DNA of 30,581 nucleotides. Source: Bacteroides sp. 43_108. GTDB taxonomy: Bacteria > Bacteroidota > Bacteroidia > Bacteroidales > Bacteroidaceae. Of this stretch, positions 7,123 to 16,200 are shown one piece after another. A program made the translations under genes and the position numbers. The stretch is from positions 1 through 30,581 of the forward strand of contig MNQS01000112.1 in the NCBI GenBank assembly GCA_001915545.1, given 5' to 3'. Below the pieces are notes generated by a model. That model was not told where the DNA came from. It ran no database searches and saw nothing but the letters and a program-made list of their open reading frames with translations. The first letter of the stretch is position 1; each line of letters starts with the position of its first letter.

Positions 7123-7204
7123 TCAAATTCTTTCAATGAGAAAAGAATTTTAAAACTTATTCGTAATGCCTTATAGTAACAACAATGTGCAATTATTAAG
7201 ATGA

Positions 7205-7231
7205 GGTCCCTGGTCCTAGCCAGGGATGACG
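7205..7231. repeat. Solo B half with partial spacer
   Basis: GGTCCCTGG...CCAGGGATGAC is preceded by AACAATGTGCAATTATTAAG, the right part of the A-B spacer. The A half and left spacer are missing; in their place is the upstream region of the split ATPase gene. The junction is near 7180. Confidence 0.6.
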
Positions 7232-7302
7232 TGTCGCAGGCGTTGTGCAGTTTCCCGTGGGTATACTTTGTTTAGACAAAAGAACATAAGAACAAAAGAG
7301 TA

Positions 7303-7408
7303 CATAGAAAAACAAACGCATGTTCAAACAAGTTTGACATTCGTTTGTCTTTTCTATGTTTTGCATCTACGGATGCTTATAGCACAGCTCTTCTTTTGAT
7401 GAAAAGAA
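7303..7408. repeat. Long-hairpin module, copy 5
   Basis: The palindrome at 7303-7358 is almost the same as at 4579. It is followed by GCATC-TACG-GATGC (7363-7376) and TTCTTTT-GATG-AAAAGAA (7391-7408). Confidence 0.65.
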
Positions 7409-7443
7409 CAAATGTGTAATATTTTGCAGTTGGTTTCCTCGTC

Positions 7444-7550
7444 GTCATTCCTGGCAGGGACCAGGAATCTTTTAATGGTAGTTTGCATGTGCCCTCGTCA
7501 GCATTGTGCAGTTCATTAAGATGAGGTCCCTGGTCCTAGCCAGGGATGAC
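7444..7550. repeat. Paired-hairpin (A-B) element
   Basis: A is at 7444-7471 and B at 7525-7550, with conserved spacer. Confidence 0.7.
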
Positions 7551-7641
7551 ATGTTGCGGGCACTGTGCTGTTTTTCGTGGGTACATACCGTCTGAGATAT
7601 AAAAACAAAAAGGTTTATGTTATTGCTATTGCCTCCACACA

Positions 7642-7749
7642 GTCATTCCTGGCAAGGACCTGGAATCTTATGATGATGGTTAGCACTTGGTCTCACTGAC
7701 ATTGTACTGTTCATTAAGACGAGGTCCCTGGTCCTGGCCAGGGATGACG
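7642..7749. repeat. Paired-hairpin (A-B) element
   Basis: A is at 7642-7669 with one stem change (GACCTGGAATC instead of GACCAGGAATC), which breaks the pairing at that point. B is at 7723-7749 and intact. Confidence 0.65.
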
Positions 7750-7900
7750 TATCGCGGGCACTGTACAGTTTGCCGTAGGTGTATGCCTTGTTTAGACAAA
7801 TGAAGATGATTGTATATAGGAGAACCTACAAACTAGCATAAGTTTCTGCTCATGCCATGTAATGACGGTATGGAACAAATGCAATAACGCAAGACCCTAG

Positions 7901-8007
7901 TTCTTTTAATCAAAAGAATAGCGATGCTCTATGCATCCGCAGATGCAAAACATCGAAAGGACAAACAAATGTCAAGCTCGCTTGAACAGGCAGTTGACTT
8001 TTCGATG
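7901..8007. repeat. Long-hairpin module, copy 6, inverted
   Basis: The order is reversed: TTCTTTT-AATC-AAAAGAA (7901-7918), GCATC-CGCA-GATGC (7933-7946), then the long palindrome (7951-8007, CATCGAAAGG...TTTTCGATG). It is followed by the inverted joining motif TTGTTCTTATGTTCTTCTGT. It forms inverted ends with the module starting at 7269-7303. Confidence 0.6.
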
Positions 8008-8048
8008 TTTCCTTTTGTTCTTATGTTCTTCTGTCTAAAATCACCCAC

Positions 8049-8149
8049 AAGGGCTCACGATATGTTTTTCGAGCGCCCGCGACAATCATTACGAGCGCTC
8101 GTAGGAAAAATTGTGAGGGCTCGCGATTTTAAAGATGAGGGCTCGCAGG
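8049..8149. repeat. Five 13-bp motifs at an exact 22-bp period
   Basis: Copies of the motif GAGSGCTCGCRRK start at 8049 (two mismatches), 8071, 8093, 8115 and 8137, each exactly 22 bp after the last. They are separated by 9-bp AT-rich spacers of unrelated sequence. The unit at 8093 lies in a perfect palindrome ACGAGCGCTCGT (8091-8102). The last unit ends 24 bp before the promoter box of the FAD dehydrogenase. The period is not a multiple of three and the frames carry no credible protein, so this looks like a protein-binding array or a short minisatellite. Confidence 0.6.
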
Positions 8150-8173
8150 AAGGATGATGGTGTAAAATAATCG

Positions 8174-8181
8174 TATATTTG
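8174..8181 (+). promoter_or_regulatory. TAnnTTTG promoter box for the FAD dehydrogenase-tex operon
   Basis: TATATTTG followed by CAGG lies 38 nt before the ATG at 8220. I see no good -33 element; the 22-bp array sits directly upstream. Confidence 0.6.
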
Positions 8182-8219
8182 CAGGTGATAAGAAACATGT
8201 AGAATAAAACGATTCTGGA

Positions 8220-9839
8220 ATGATACAGGAATATCAGATAAGGGTACTGCCTCAGATTGCGGCCAGCGAGAGCGGAATAAAGGAGTTCTTGGAAACGGAC
8301 AAAGGGTTGGATGCACGCAGCGTCAATCATGTCAAGGTGCTGAAACGAAGCATAGATGCACGTCAACGTACTATTTATGTCAATCTCAAGGTCAGAGTAT
8401 ATATTAATGAAGAACCTGAGGATGAAGATTTCATCAGAACGGAATACCGCAACGTGGAGGGCTGTCCGCAGGTTGTCATCGTCGGAGCCGGCCCCGGCGG
8501 ACTGTTCGCGGCTCTCAGGCTCATCGAACTTGGGGTGAAGCCTGTAATCGTGGAACGAGGAAAGGATGTACACAATCGCAGGGTTGATATAGCCAAGATA
8601 TCGAGAGAGCAGACGGTAGACAGCGAATCGAACTACAGTTTCGGAGAGGGAGGCGCCGGTGCATACTCCGACGGCAAACTGTACACCAGAAGCAAGAAAC
8701 GCGGAAACGTTGAGAAAATCCTCAATGTGTTCTGCCAGCATGGAGCAAGCACATCTATACTTGCCGATGCACATCCGCACATCGGAACGGACAAACTGCC
8801 AGGTGTCATTGAAAACATGAGGAAGACCATCATTGCATGCGGAGGCGAAGTACATTTCGAGACGAGAATGGACAGCCTCATCATCGAAGGCAACAAGGTG
8901 ACCGGAATCGAGACAAATACAGGCGAAACATTCCGCGGTCCTGTCATTCTAGCTACAGGACACTCAGCCAGAGATGTTTACCGCTGGCTCTACAGCAACG
9001 GCATAGGCATAGAGGCAAAGGGACTGGCTGTCGGTGTCCGTCTGGAACACCCATCGATGCTCATCGACCAGATTCAATACCACCGCAAAGAGGGACGCGG
9101 CATGTATCTGCCTGCGGCCGAATACAGTTTTGTGACACAGGTGGACGGACGCGGAGTATACTCTTTCTGCATGTGCCCTGGAGGTACAGTCGTTCCTGCT
9201 GCAAGCGGACCGATGCAGACCGTGGTCAACGGCATGTCTGCAAGCACCAGAAACTCCAGATGGAGCAACAGCGGTATGGTTGTGGAGCTTCATCCTGAAG
9301 ACCTCAAGGACAAGAGTCTTGTGAGCGATGAATATGCCGCTTCTATAGAAGAACGCATGAACGGCGGTAAATGGAATCCTGACAGTCCGCTGGCTGTGAT
9401 GCAGTTTCAGGAAGAGCTTGAAAGAATCAGCTGGCAACTCGGCAACATGAGACAGACGGCTCCGGCCCAGAGGATGGCCGACTTCGTGAACAACCGACTG
9501 AGCTACGACCTGCCGGAAACATCATACACTCCAGGCCTCATCTCTACTCCGATACACTTCTGGATGCCTAAGTTCATAGGCGACAGAATGAAACAGGGAT
9601 TCAAGAATTTCGGAAAGAGCTCACACGGATTCCTCACCAACGAGGCTGTGATGATTGGTGTGGAAACAAGAACATCATCGCCTATACGCATCGTACGCGA
9701 CAAGGACTCGCTGCAGCACGTTGAGGTGGAAGGATTGTTCCCTTGTGGCGAGGGTGCCGGTTATGCTGGAGGCATAGTGTCGGCAGGAGTTGACGGAGAG
9801 AGATGCGCCGAAGCAGCTGCCGGATACGTGAACAGATAA
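8220..9839 (+). CDS. FAD-dependent dehydrogenase (COG2509-like)
   Basis: This 539-residue flavoprotein has an N-terminal extension of about 80 residues, then the dinucleotide-binding Rossmann motif VIVGAGPGGLFAALR (about 86-100) ending in a ribose-binding acidic stretch VIVERG. A FGEGGAGAYSDGKL segment follows the first domain, and the C-terminal GEGAGYAGGIVSAGVDG is the second flavin-contacting motif of this family. These proteins are annotated as uncharacterised FAD-dependent dehydrogenases, and the substrate is unknown. No membrane segment or signal peptide is seen, so it is cytoplasmic. The gene is first in a likely two-gene operon with tex, with 29 nt between them. GC content is clearly higher than in the preceding region, which marks the return to core chromosome. 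Confidence 0.88.
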   Translation: MIQEYQIRVLPQIAASESGIKEFLETDKGLDARSVNHVKVLKRSIDARQRTIYVNLKVRVYINEEPEDEDFIRTEYRNVEGCPQVVIVGAGPGGLFAALRLIELGVKPVIVERGKDVHNRRVDIAKISREQTVDSESNYSFGEGGAGAYSDGKLYTRSKKRGNVEKILNVFCQHGASTSILADAHPHIGTDKLPGVIENMRKTIIACGGEVHFETRMDSLIIEGNKVTGIETNTGETFRGPVILATGHSARDVYRWLYSNGIGIEAKGLAVGVRLEHPSMLIDQIQYHRKEGRGMYLPAAEYSFVTQVDGRGVYSFCMCPGGTVVPAASGPMQTVVNGMSASTRNSRWSNSGMVVELHPEDLKDKSLVSDEYAASIEERMNGGKWNPDSPLAVMQFQEELERISWQLGNMRQTAPAQRMADFVNNRLSYDLPETSYTPGLISTPIHFWMPKFIGDRMKQGFKNFGKSSHGFLTNEAVMIGVETRTSSPIRIVRDKDSLQHVEVEGLFPCGEGAGYAGGIVSAGVDGERCAEAAAGYVNR

Positions 9840-9868
9840 CATATTCATGAAAACGCAACATATATAAG

Positions 9869-12010
9869 ATGAACAACATATTTGCAGGACTAATCAGCAA
9901 AGCGCTCAGCATTGCCGAGAAGCAGGTAGCAGGTACACTATCCCTGCTCGAAGACGGATGCACTATTCCGTTCATCAGCCGATACCGAAAGGAAGTGACC
10001 GGCGGTCTTGACGAGGTGCAGATTGCATCCATCAGCACCATGCTGGACAAGCTGAAAGAGGTGGAGAAAAGGAAAAACACCATACTGTCGACCATCGAAG
10101 GACAAGGCAAACTGACGGATGAACTGAGACACAGAATAGAAAACTCGTGGGATCCGACAGAGCTCGAAGACATATACATGCCGTTCAAGCCAAAGCGCAG
10201 AACAAGAGCCGAGGCGGCAAAGGAGAAGGGACTCGAACCGCTTGCACAGTATCTCATGCTTCAAACCGGAGGTGACGCGCTGAAAAAAGCCAAGGAGTTC
10301 GTAAACAACGAAAAAGGAGTGAAGAACGAGGACGAGGCTCTGAAAGGCGCCATGGACATAATTGCAGAAACCGTGGCTGAAGACGAACATGCCCGCAACG
10401 CCGTAAGAAGCAATTTCAGACGCGAAGCCGTCATATCGTCGAAAGTGGTAAAAGGCAAGGAGGCCGAAGGACAGAAGTACAGAGACTATTTCGATTTTTC
10501 CGAACCATTGGCACGATGTGCATCGCACAGACTCCTGGCGCTGAGACGCGGCGAGGCTGAAGGCATACTGAAAGTTGACATAAGCGGCGACAACGAGAAA
10601 TGCGGCGAGAGACTTGAAAAAATGTTCGTAAGAAACAATACACCTTCTGCAGGATATGTCAGGCAGGCAGTGCAGGACTCGCTGAAAAGACTGCTCAAGC
10701 CATCTATTGAAACAGAATTTGCAGCGCTATCGAAAGAGAATGCCGACAAGGAGGCCATACGCATCTTCGTGAAAAACCTAGAACAACTTCTGATGTCGTC
10801 GCCTCTGGGCCAAAAGCGCGTACTGGCCATCGACCCCGGATTCAGAACGGGATGTAAGGTGGTATGTCTTGACGCCGAAGGCAATCTGCTTCACAACGAA
10901 GCCATTTTTCCCCACCCTCCAAAGAGCGAGAGGAGCAAGGCATCGGCCAAGATATGGAGTCTCGTAAAACAATATAAGACGGAAGCCATCTCTATCGGAA
11001 ACGGTACGGCAAGCCGCGAAACGGAAGCATTCATCAAGGAACTGGGACTTCCGAAGGAGATACAAGTGTTCGTTGTGAGCGAGGACGGAGCATCAATCTA
11101 CTCAGCTTCGAAGACGGCACGTGAGGAATTCCCTGATTACGACGTGACGGTCAGAGGTGCCGTATCGATAGGACGCCGGCTGATGGATCCGCTGGCCGAG
11201 CTGGTGAAAATCGACCCTAGCTCAATAGGTGTGGGACAATACCAGAAGGACGTCAACCAGAGCGAGCTGAAGAAGTCGCTCGACATGACTGTGGAAAGCT
11301 GTGTGAACAAGGTAGGCGTGAATGTCAACACTGCCAGCAAACATCTGCTGATGTATGTGTCGGGACTCGGTCCGCTGCTGGCCCAGAACATCGTGACCTA
11401 CAGAGCCGAAAACGGAGCGTTCCATTCAAGGAAGGAACTGATGAAAGTGCCTCGCATGGGAGCCAAGGCATTCGAGCAGGCGGCTGGATTTCTGCGCATC
11501 ACCGACAGCGAACAGCCTCTGGACAACTCAGCCGTACACCCAGAAAGCTACTGCATTGTAGAGAAAATGGCGAAAGACCTCGGATGCGATGTCAGGGAAC
11601 TGATGAAGAACGGCGAACTCAGGAAAAAGATAGACATAAAGAAATATGTCACAGACACAGTGGGACTGCCGACTCTCGAAGACATCATGAAAGAGCTGGA
11701 GAAGCCGGGACGCGACCCGCGAAGCAAGCTCACAGCCTTTGAGTTCGATCCCAACATCAAGGAACTGGAGGATGTCAGACCGGGAATGATTCTGCCCGGC
11801 ATCGTGACCAACATCACCAACTTCGGCTGTTTTGTCGATGTAGGCGTACATACCAAAGGTCTTGTGCACATTTCAGAAATGGCCGACAGGTTCGTCAAAG
11901 ATCCGACAGAAGTGTGCCAGCTGCACGAACACGTCACTGTGAAAGTCATAGGCGTAGACCTCGAAAGAGGACGCATGCAGCTGTCCATGAAAGATACCGG
12001 CAGGAACTGA
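9869..12010 (+). CDS. tex: Tex-family RNA-binding transcription accessory protein
   Basis: This 713-residue protein has the complete Tex layout: an N-terminal helical Tex_N region, a YqgF/RNase H-like domain starting at about 319 (VLAIDPGFRTG), helix-hairpin-helix repeats around 490-560 (VNVNTASKHLL..GLG and RKELMKVPRMGAKAFEQAAGFLRI), and a C-terminal S1 domain around 635-705 (GMILPGIVTNITNFGCFVDVGVHTKGLVHISEM). Tex binds nucleic acid and affects transcription and RNA handling, and it is cytoplasmic. The length is at the lower side for the family. After the stop, another frame continues with a charged tail (LKKPVSTPEATDRGG...KPKKKA) to 12108, which may be the remains of a longer C-terminus or a frameshift. 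Confidence 0.93.
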   Translation: MNNIFAGLISKALSIAEKQVAGTLSLLEDGCTIPFISRYRKEVTGGLDEVQIASISTMLDKLKEVEKRKNTILSTIEGQGKLTDELRHRIENSWDPTELEDIYMPFKPKRRTRAEAAKEKGLEPLAQYLMLQTGGDALKKAKEFVNNEKGVKNEDEALKGAMDIIAETVAEDEHARNAVRSNFRREAVISSKVVKGKEAEGQKYRDYFDFSEPLARCASHRLLALRRGEAEGILKVDISGDNEKCGERLEKMFVRNNTPSAGYVRQAVQDSLKRLLKPSIETEFAALSKENADKEAIRIFVKNLEQLLMSSPLGQKRVLAIDPGFRTGCKVVCLDAEGNLLHNEAIFPHPPKSERSKASAKIWSLVKQYKTEAISIGNGTASRETEAFIKELGLPKEIQVFVVSEDGASIYSASKTAREEFPDYDVTVRGAVSIGRRLMDPLAELVKIDPSSIGVGQYQKDVNQSELKKSLDMTVESCVNKVGVNVNTASKHLLMYVSGLGPLLAQNIVTYRAENGAFHSRKELMKVPRMGAKAFEQAAGFLRITDSEQPLDNSAVHPESYCIVEKMAKDLGCDVRELMKNGELRKKIDIKKYVTDTVGLPTLEDIMKELEKPGRDPRSKLTAFEFDPNIKELEDVRPGMILPGIVTNITNFGCFVDVGVHTKGLVHISEMADRFVKDPTEVCQLHEHVTVKVIGVDLERGRMQLSMKDTGRN

Positions 12011-12134
12011 AAAAGCCTGTATCCACACCCGAAGCCACAGACCGAGGAGGACAGAATGACAGCGCAAATGCCGGAAGGATTGACGAAAAACCGAAAAAAA
12101 AAGCTTAAAGCCAATGCGGATTGATATAAATAAT

Positions 12135-12142
12135 TAACTTTG
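12135..12142 (+). promoter_or_regulatory. TAnnTTTG promoter box for the nucleotidyltransferase
   Basis: TAACTTTG followed by CAACTG gives a leader of about 75 nt before the ATG at 12221. It fits the Bacteroidales -7 consensus; the -33 element is unclear. Confidence 0.55.
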
Positions 12143-12220
12143 CAACTGACTAATACTGATTGCATATCAGCACGAAGAACAGCACAAATGTTTTTAACTT
12201 TATCAAAAATATAATTGATT

Positions 12221-13132
12221 ATGAAACCTACATTATTTCTCCTGGCAGCCGGAATGGGAAGCCGTTACGGAGGTTTGAAGCAGTTGGACGGACTGGGTCC
12301 AAACGGTGAAACAATCATGGACTATTCAATCTACGATGCAATCCGCGCAGGATTCGGCAAGATTGTGTTCGTGATACGTAAAGATTTCGAAGAGCAGTTC
12401 CGCACTCAGATTCTTTCCAAGTATGAAGGAAAGATTCCTGCAGAACTCGTATTCCAGAGCCTCGACGCACTGCCTGAAGGCTTCACATGTCCTAAGGACA
12501 GAGTAAAGCCTTGGGGAACAAACCACGCTGTTCTCATGGGCAAGGATGCCATCAAGGAACCTTTCTGCGTAATCAACTGCGATGACTTCTACGGACGTGA
12601 CGCTTTTGCCACCATAGGCAAATTCCTCAGCGACCTGCCTGAAGGAAGCAAGAACAAATATGCCATGGTCGGATTCCGCTGCTGCAACACTCTCAGCGAA
12701 AACGGCTCTGTAGCACGCGGTGTGTGCGTATACGACGACAACCACCATCTGACGGATGTCGTTGAGCGTACAGAAATCATGAGAGTGAACGGCCCTATCT
12801 GCTACAAGGACGAGAAAGGCGAATGGATTCCACTCGAAGAGAACGTCCCTGTCAGCATGAACATGTGGGGATTCACTCCTGACTACTTCGAATACAGCCA
12901 GGAATACTTCAAGGAATTCCTTTCCGACCCTAAGAACATGGAGAACCTCAAGGCCGAATTCTTCATTCCTCTTATGGTCAACAAGCTCATCAACGAAGGT
13001 ACTGCAACTGTTGAAGTGCTCGACACCACAAGCAAGTGGTTCGGTGTGACATACGCGGCCGACCGCGAGGACACAGTGAACAGAATCAAGGCTCTCGTTG
13101 AAGCAGGAGAATATCCAGAGAAACTGTTCTGA
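12221..13132 (+). CDS. Sugar-phosphate nucleotidyltransferase family protein
   Basis: The N-terminus LAAGMGSRYGGLKQL (about residues 8-22) is the nucleotide-binding signature of the NTP_transferase fold, with the GxG, the Arg and the downstream Lys. A second motif, INCDDFYGRDAF, contains the metal-binding Asp pair. The protein (303 residues) would couple a sugar phosphate to an NTP, or a related compound, in the cytoplasm. The exact sugar cannot be read from sequence. The frame also has a TTG two codons upstream; the ATG at 12221 is preferred. It has its own promoter and is closed by a strong terminator, so it appears to be monocistronic. Confidence 0.85.
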   Translation: MKPTLFLLAAGMGSRYGGLKQLDGLGPNGETIMDYSIYDAIRAGFGKIVFVIRKDFEEQFRTQILSKYEGKIPAELVFQSLDALPEGFTCPKDRVKPWGTNHAVLMGKDAIKEPFCVINCDDFYGRDAFATIGKFLSDLPEGSKNKYAMVGFRCCNTLSENGSVARGVCVYDDNHHLTDVVERTEIMRVNGPICYKDEKGEWIPLEENVPVSMNMWGFTPDYFEYSQEYFKEFLSDPKNMENLKAEFFIPLMVNKLINEGTATVEVLDTTSKWFGVTYAADREDTVNRIKALVEAGEYPEKLF

Positions 13133-13189
13133 TGGAATACTTTCTGCATCGCACCGGATGATGCAGGCCAGACTATCTACGTACGGTAA

Positions 13190-13234
13190 ATGGGAGAATC
13201 CATTCTATAATGATGTATTCTCCCATATTTTTTA
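13190..13234 (+). terminator. Rho-independent terminator after the nucleotidyltransferase
   Basis: ATGGGAGAAT (13190-13199) pairs perfectly with ATTCTCCCAT (13217-13226), a 10-bp stem. It is followed by ATTTTTTAT. A smaller hairpin, CTGCATC...GATGCAG, lies at 13144-13166. Confidence 0.8.
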
Positions 13235-13255
13235 TAATTGTAAAAACTTAAATCT

Positions 13256-16200
13256 ATGAAGAAAAAAGATCTACTTCTATCGCTTTCACTAGCATCAGGA
13301 CTAGCCCTTTCATGTCCTTTAAGCTCAACAGCGCAGGATTCTTTCAACGGCTACACTGTCGCCGACGAAGGTGCATGGTGCTGGTTTGCCGACCCTAGAG
13401 CCATGCATTACGAGAACGACCAGACCAATGCCACATACATCGGATACATTGACGTTCACGGAAGCATAAAAGCCACACAAATCGATTTCAAGACAAACAC
13501 CGCAAGCGAAGTGCTCATACGCAGCTACTTCCAGCCAGACGACCACAACAATCCGGCTTTCCTCACCCTTCCAGACGGAAGAATCATGATATTCTACAGC
13601 AGACACACTGACGAGGCTTGCTTCTACTACAGGATTTCAAAGAAACCGGGAGACATTACTTCACTCGGAGAGGAGAAAGTGCTGAAGACAGCCAACAACA
13701 CTACCTACCCTAACCCGTTCATACTCAGCGATGATCCGGACCACATATATCTGTGCTGGCGAGGCATCAACTGGCACCCAACAGTGGCACAGCTGTCTAT
13801 GCCTGACGAGAACGACAACTGTTCGTGGACATGGGGACCGAAACAGATGGTGCAGTCGACCGGTGCACGTCCTTATGCAAAATACATCTCCAACGGCAAG
13901 GACAAGATATACGTGAGCTACACTACGGGACACCCAGACAACGAATATCCGAACTGGCTGTATTTCAACGCATTCAACATCAACAGCAGGCAGATGGAAG
14001 ACATCAACGGCAAGGTGCTGTCGAATGTGGACGACGGCCCGTTCAAGGTGAGCAAGACGGAGTCTTTCGCCAACACCTATCCAGCAACAATAGTGGACAG
14101 AACAGCCGACAGGCGCGACTGGCTGTGGAACATTGCGTTCGACAAGAACGGCAATCCTGCGATAGGAATGGTAAAAATCAACAACGGCAAGGACTCCCAC
14201 AATTACTACTATGCAAAATGGAACGGAAGCAGCTGGACACAGACTTTCCTTGCAAACGGAGGCGGACATTTCCACCAGACACCGACAACAGAAAGATGCT
14301 ACTCCGGCGGTATGGCCATCGACAGGGACAATCCTGAGACAGTGTACTGCTCTGTTCCTGTAGAAGGCAAATACGGCAAGGTGTATGAAATTGTGAAGTA
14401 CACACTCGACGACAACGGCAAAGTGGCAGACGAAGAGCAAATCACACACGACTCCAAGCTCAACAACGTAAGACCATATGTCATTGAGGGTACAAAGGAT
14501 TCGCCGTTGAGAGTCACATGGATGAACGGTCTGTACTACTACTGGATTGTCAACTCAACTTATCCGAAGGGCTATCCGACAAGCATACAGGCAGACTGGA
14601 AACTTCCTGAAGCTGAAATCGGTGATATCGACATAATGGAAGCGATAGACAAGCAGCTCACTGCAGATGAGACTTACACGCTGAAGGCAGAAGGCGACGG
14701 CAAGGACGGATTCTCAATCAGCCTCGACCTGAGCATCTCGCACGACAACTACGGAGGTACAATCTTCAAGGCCGACGGATTTGAATATGGTCTTGACAAG
14801 GAAACGATGAAGCCTTACGTGAAAATCGGCGACGAGACCTACAAGAGCCAGAACGTGCTCGGCACGGCAGACTCATGGAAAGGACTCAACGCTACCACCA
14901 ACGGCCAATGGCTAGAGGTGTACAAACTCGACAGATGGAACCTGACCGTTACATACGCAGAAGGTACGGACGGCAACGGCGTACTTACAGTCTACAGAAA
15001 CGGTCTGATAGACCAGAGAATCGACTGCGGCAAACTGAGCATGGGAGACATCACCATTGGTGGATTCGACGGTGTTGTATACAGCGGTGCAAACGTGTCA
15101 AGAACTCTCAACCAGACAGAAGTAAAGAATCTTATCACAAAGGGGGAAATGAGTTCCCTCTTTGTGCCTTCTGTAATCACTACTGACATCGTACTTCCTA
15201 CAGCTACAAACACATCAAAACCGATAATATGGACTTCAAGCAATCCTGATGTGGTCAGCACAGACGGTACTGTCAACTTCCCGGAAGCGGAAACAGATGT
15301 GACACTCACAGCCGACATCAACGGAATGAAAAAGGAATTTGCCGCGAAGGTGATGCCGAGGAACATTGACAGCAACCTCATGGCCTACTATACATTCGAG
15401 CAAGAAGATGCTGAAGATTCAGACAGCGGAGTGTTCGTCAAGGACATGAGCGGAAACGGCATGGATGCCAGAATCGAGGGAAATGCAGCTATCGACGGAA
15501 CTCTGAACCTCAGCGCAAATACGACCGGAGGATTTACCACAAACGGATATGCTGTGGCTCCAAGCGAGATTCTAGACAGCATGAGAAGCTATACCTTCAT
15601 GGCTACGATAAAGGCTGGTTCACTCAACAGCCAGCCACGCATCTACGACTTCGGTTCGTCGAGCGGAAACAGCATCTTTCTAAGAGCCAACGGACTGGCT
15701 GGAGGAATAAAATACAACAACGGCAGCACTCAACTGCTGAGCACATCGGCATCGCTGAAAACGGGCGAAGAGACAAAAATTGCCGTTACGTATGATGCAA
15801 AAAGCGGAATGACAAAAATCTATGTCAACGGCAAGATTGAAGCCAGCGACAACAATACCATCACGCACGAGGCCTACGAACTCTACCAAATCAGCAGGGA
15901 CACAAGAAACTACATAGGACGTACTCAGTGGTGGGACAGCCAATATGCATCGGACAATGTGGATTTCAAAGGTACAATAGATGATTTCAGGGTATACAAC
16001 ATTGCGCTTACAAAGGAGGAGATATGGGATATCCAGGACATTGAAATAGAAGACGAGGAGATAACTGAAATACAGGGCGGGAAAAACCTGATAAAGGACG
16101 GCGACTTCTCGGGCACAGCTGCAAACAGTGCTCCTGCAGGATGGAAGCAGAGCGACAACACTATGGGCGGAAGCTTTCACTCAAGAGTGCTCTCGACAAA

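Larger units (their letters stand above)
7084..8219. other. Gene-free stretch: promoter, hairpin repeats, 22-bp array
   Basis: No credible gene is seen. The stretch holds the ATPase promoter, a solo B half, a long-hairpin module, two A-B elements, an inverted long-hairpin module, a 22-bp-period array, and the promoter of the next plus-strand operon. The bases 7750-7900 show nothing I recognise. Confidence 0.65.

Noticed and set aside
331..7749. CRISPR array made of the repeated 27-bp sequences
   Set aside because: The repeats are palindromes in alternating orientation with conserved, not unique, spacers. Spacing is irregular over several kb and there are no cas genes.
7924..8157. Plus-strand open frame of 77 codons before the FAD dehydrogenase
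   Set aside because: It crosses an inverted hairpin module and the 22-bp array, whose period is not a multiple of three. The product has no recognisable features.
8055..8855. Minus-strand open frame of 266 codons opposite the FAD dehydrogenase
   Set aside because: It lies antisense to a well-supported gene with clear flavin-binding motifs. Its product looks like a random translation.
13661..14449. Minus-strand open frame of 262 codons opposite the BNR_4 gene
   Set aside because: It is antisense to a gene with signal peptide and domain structure, is rich in Cys, Val and His as expected for a shadow frame, and has no promoter box.
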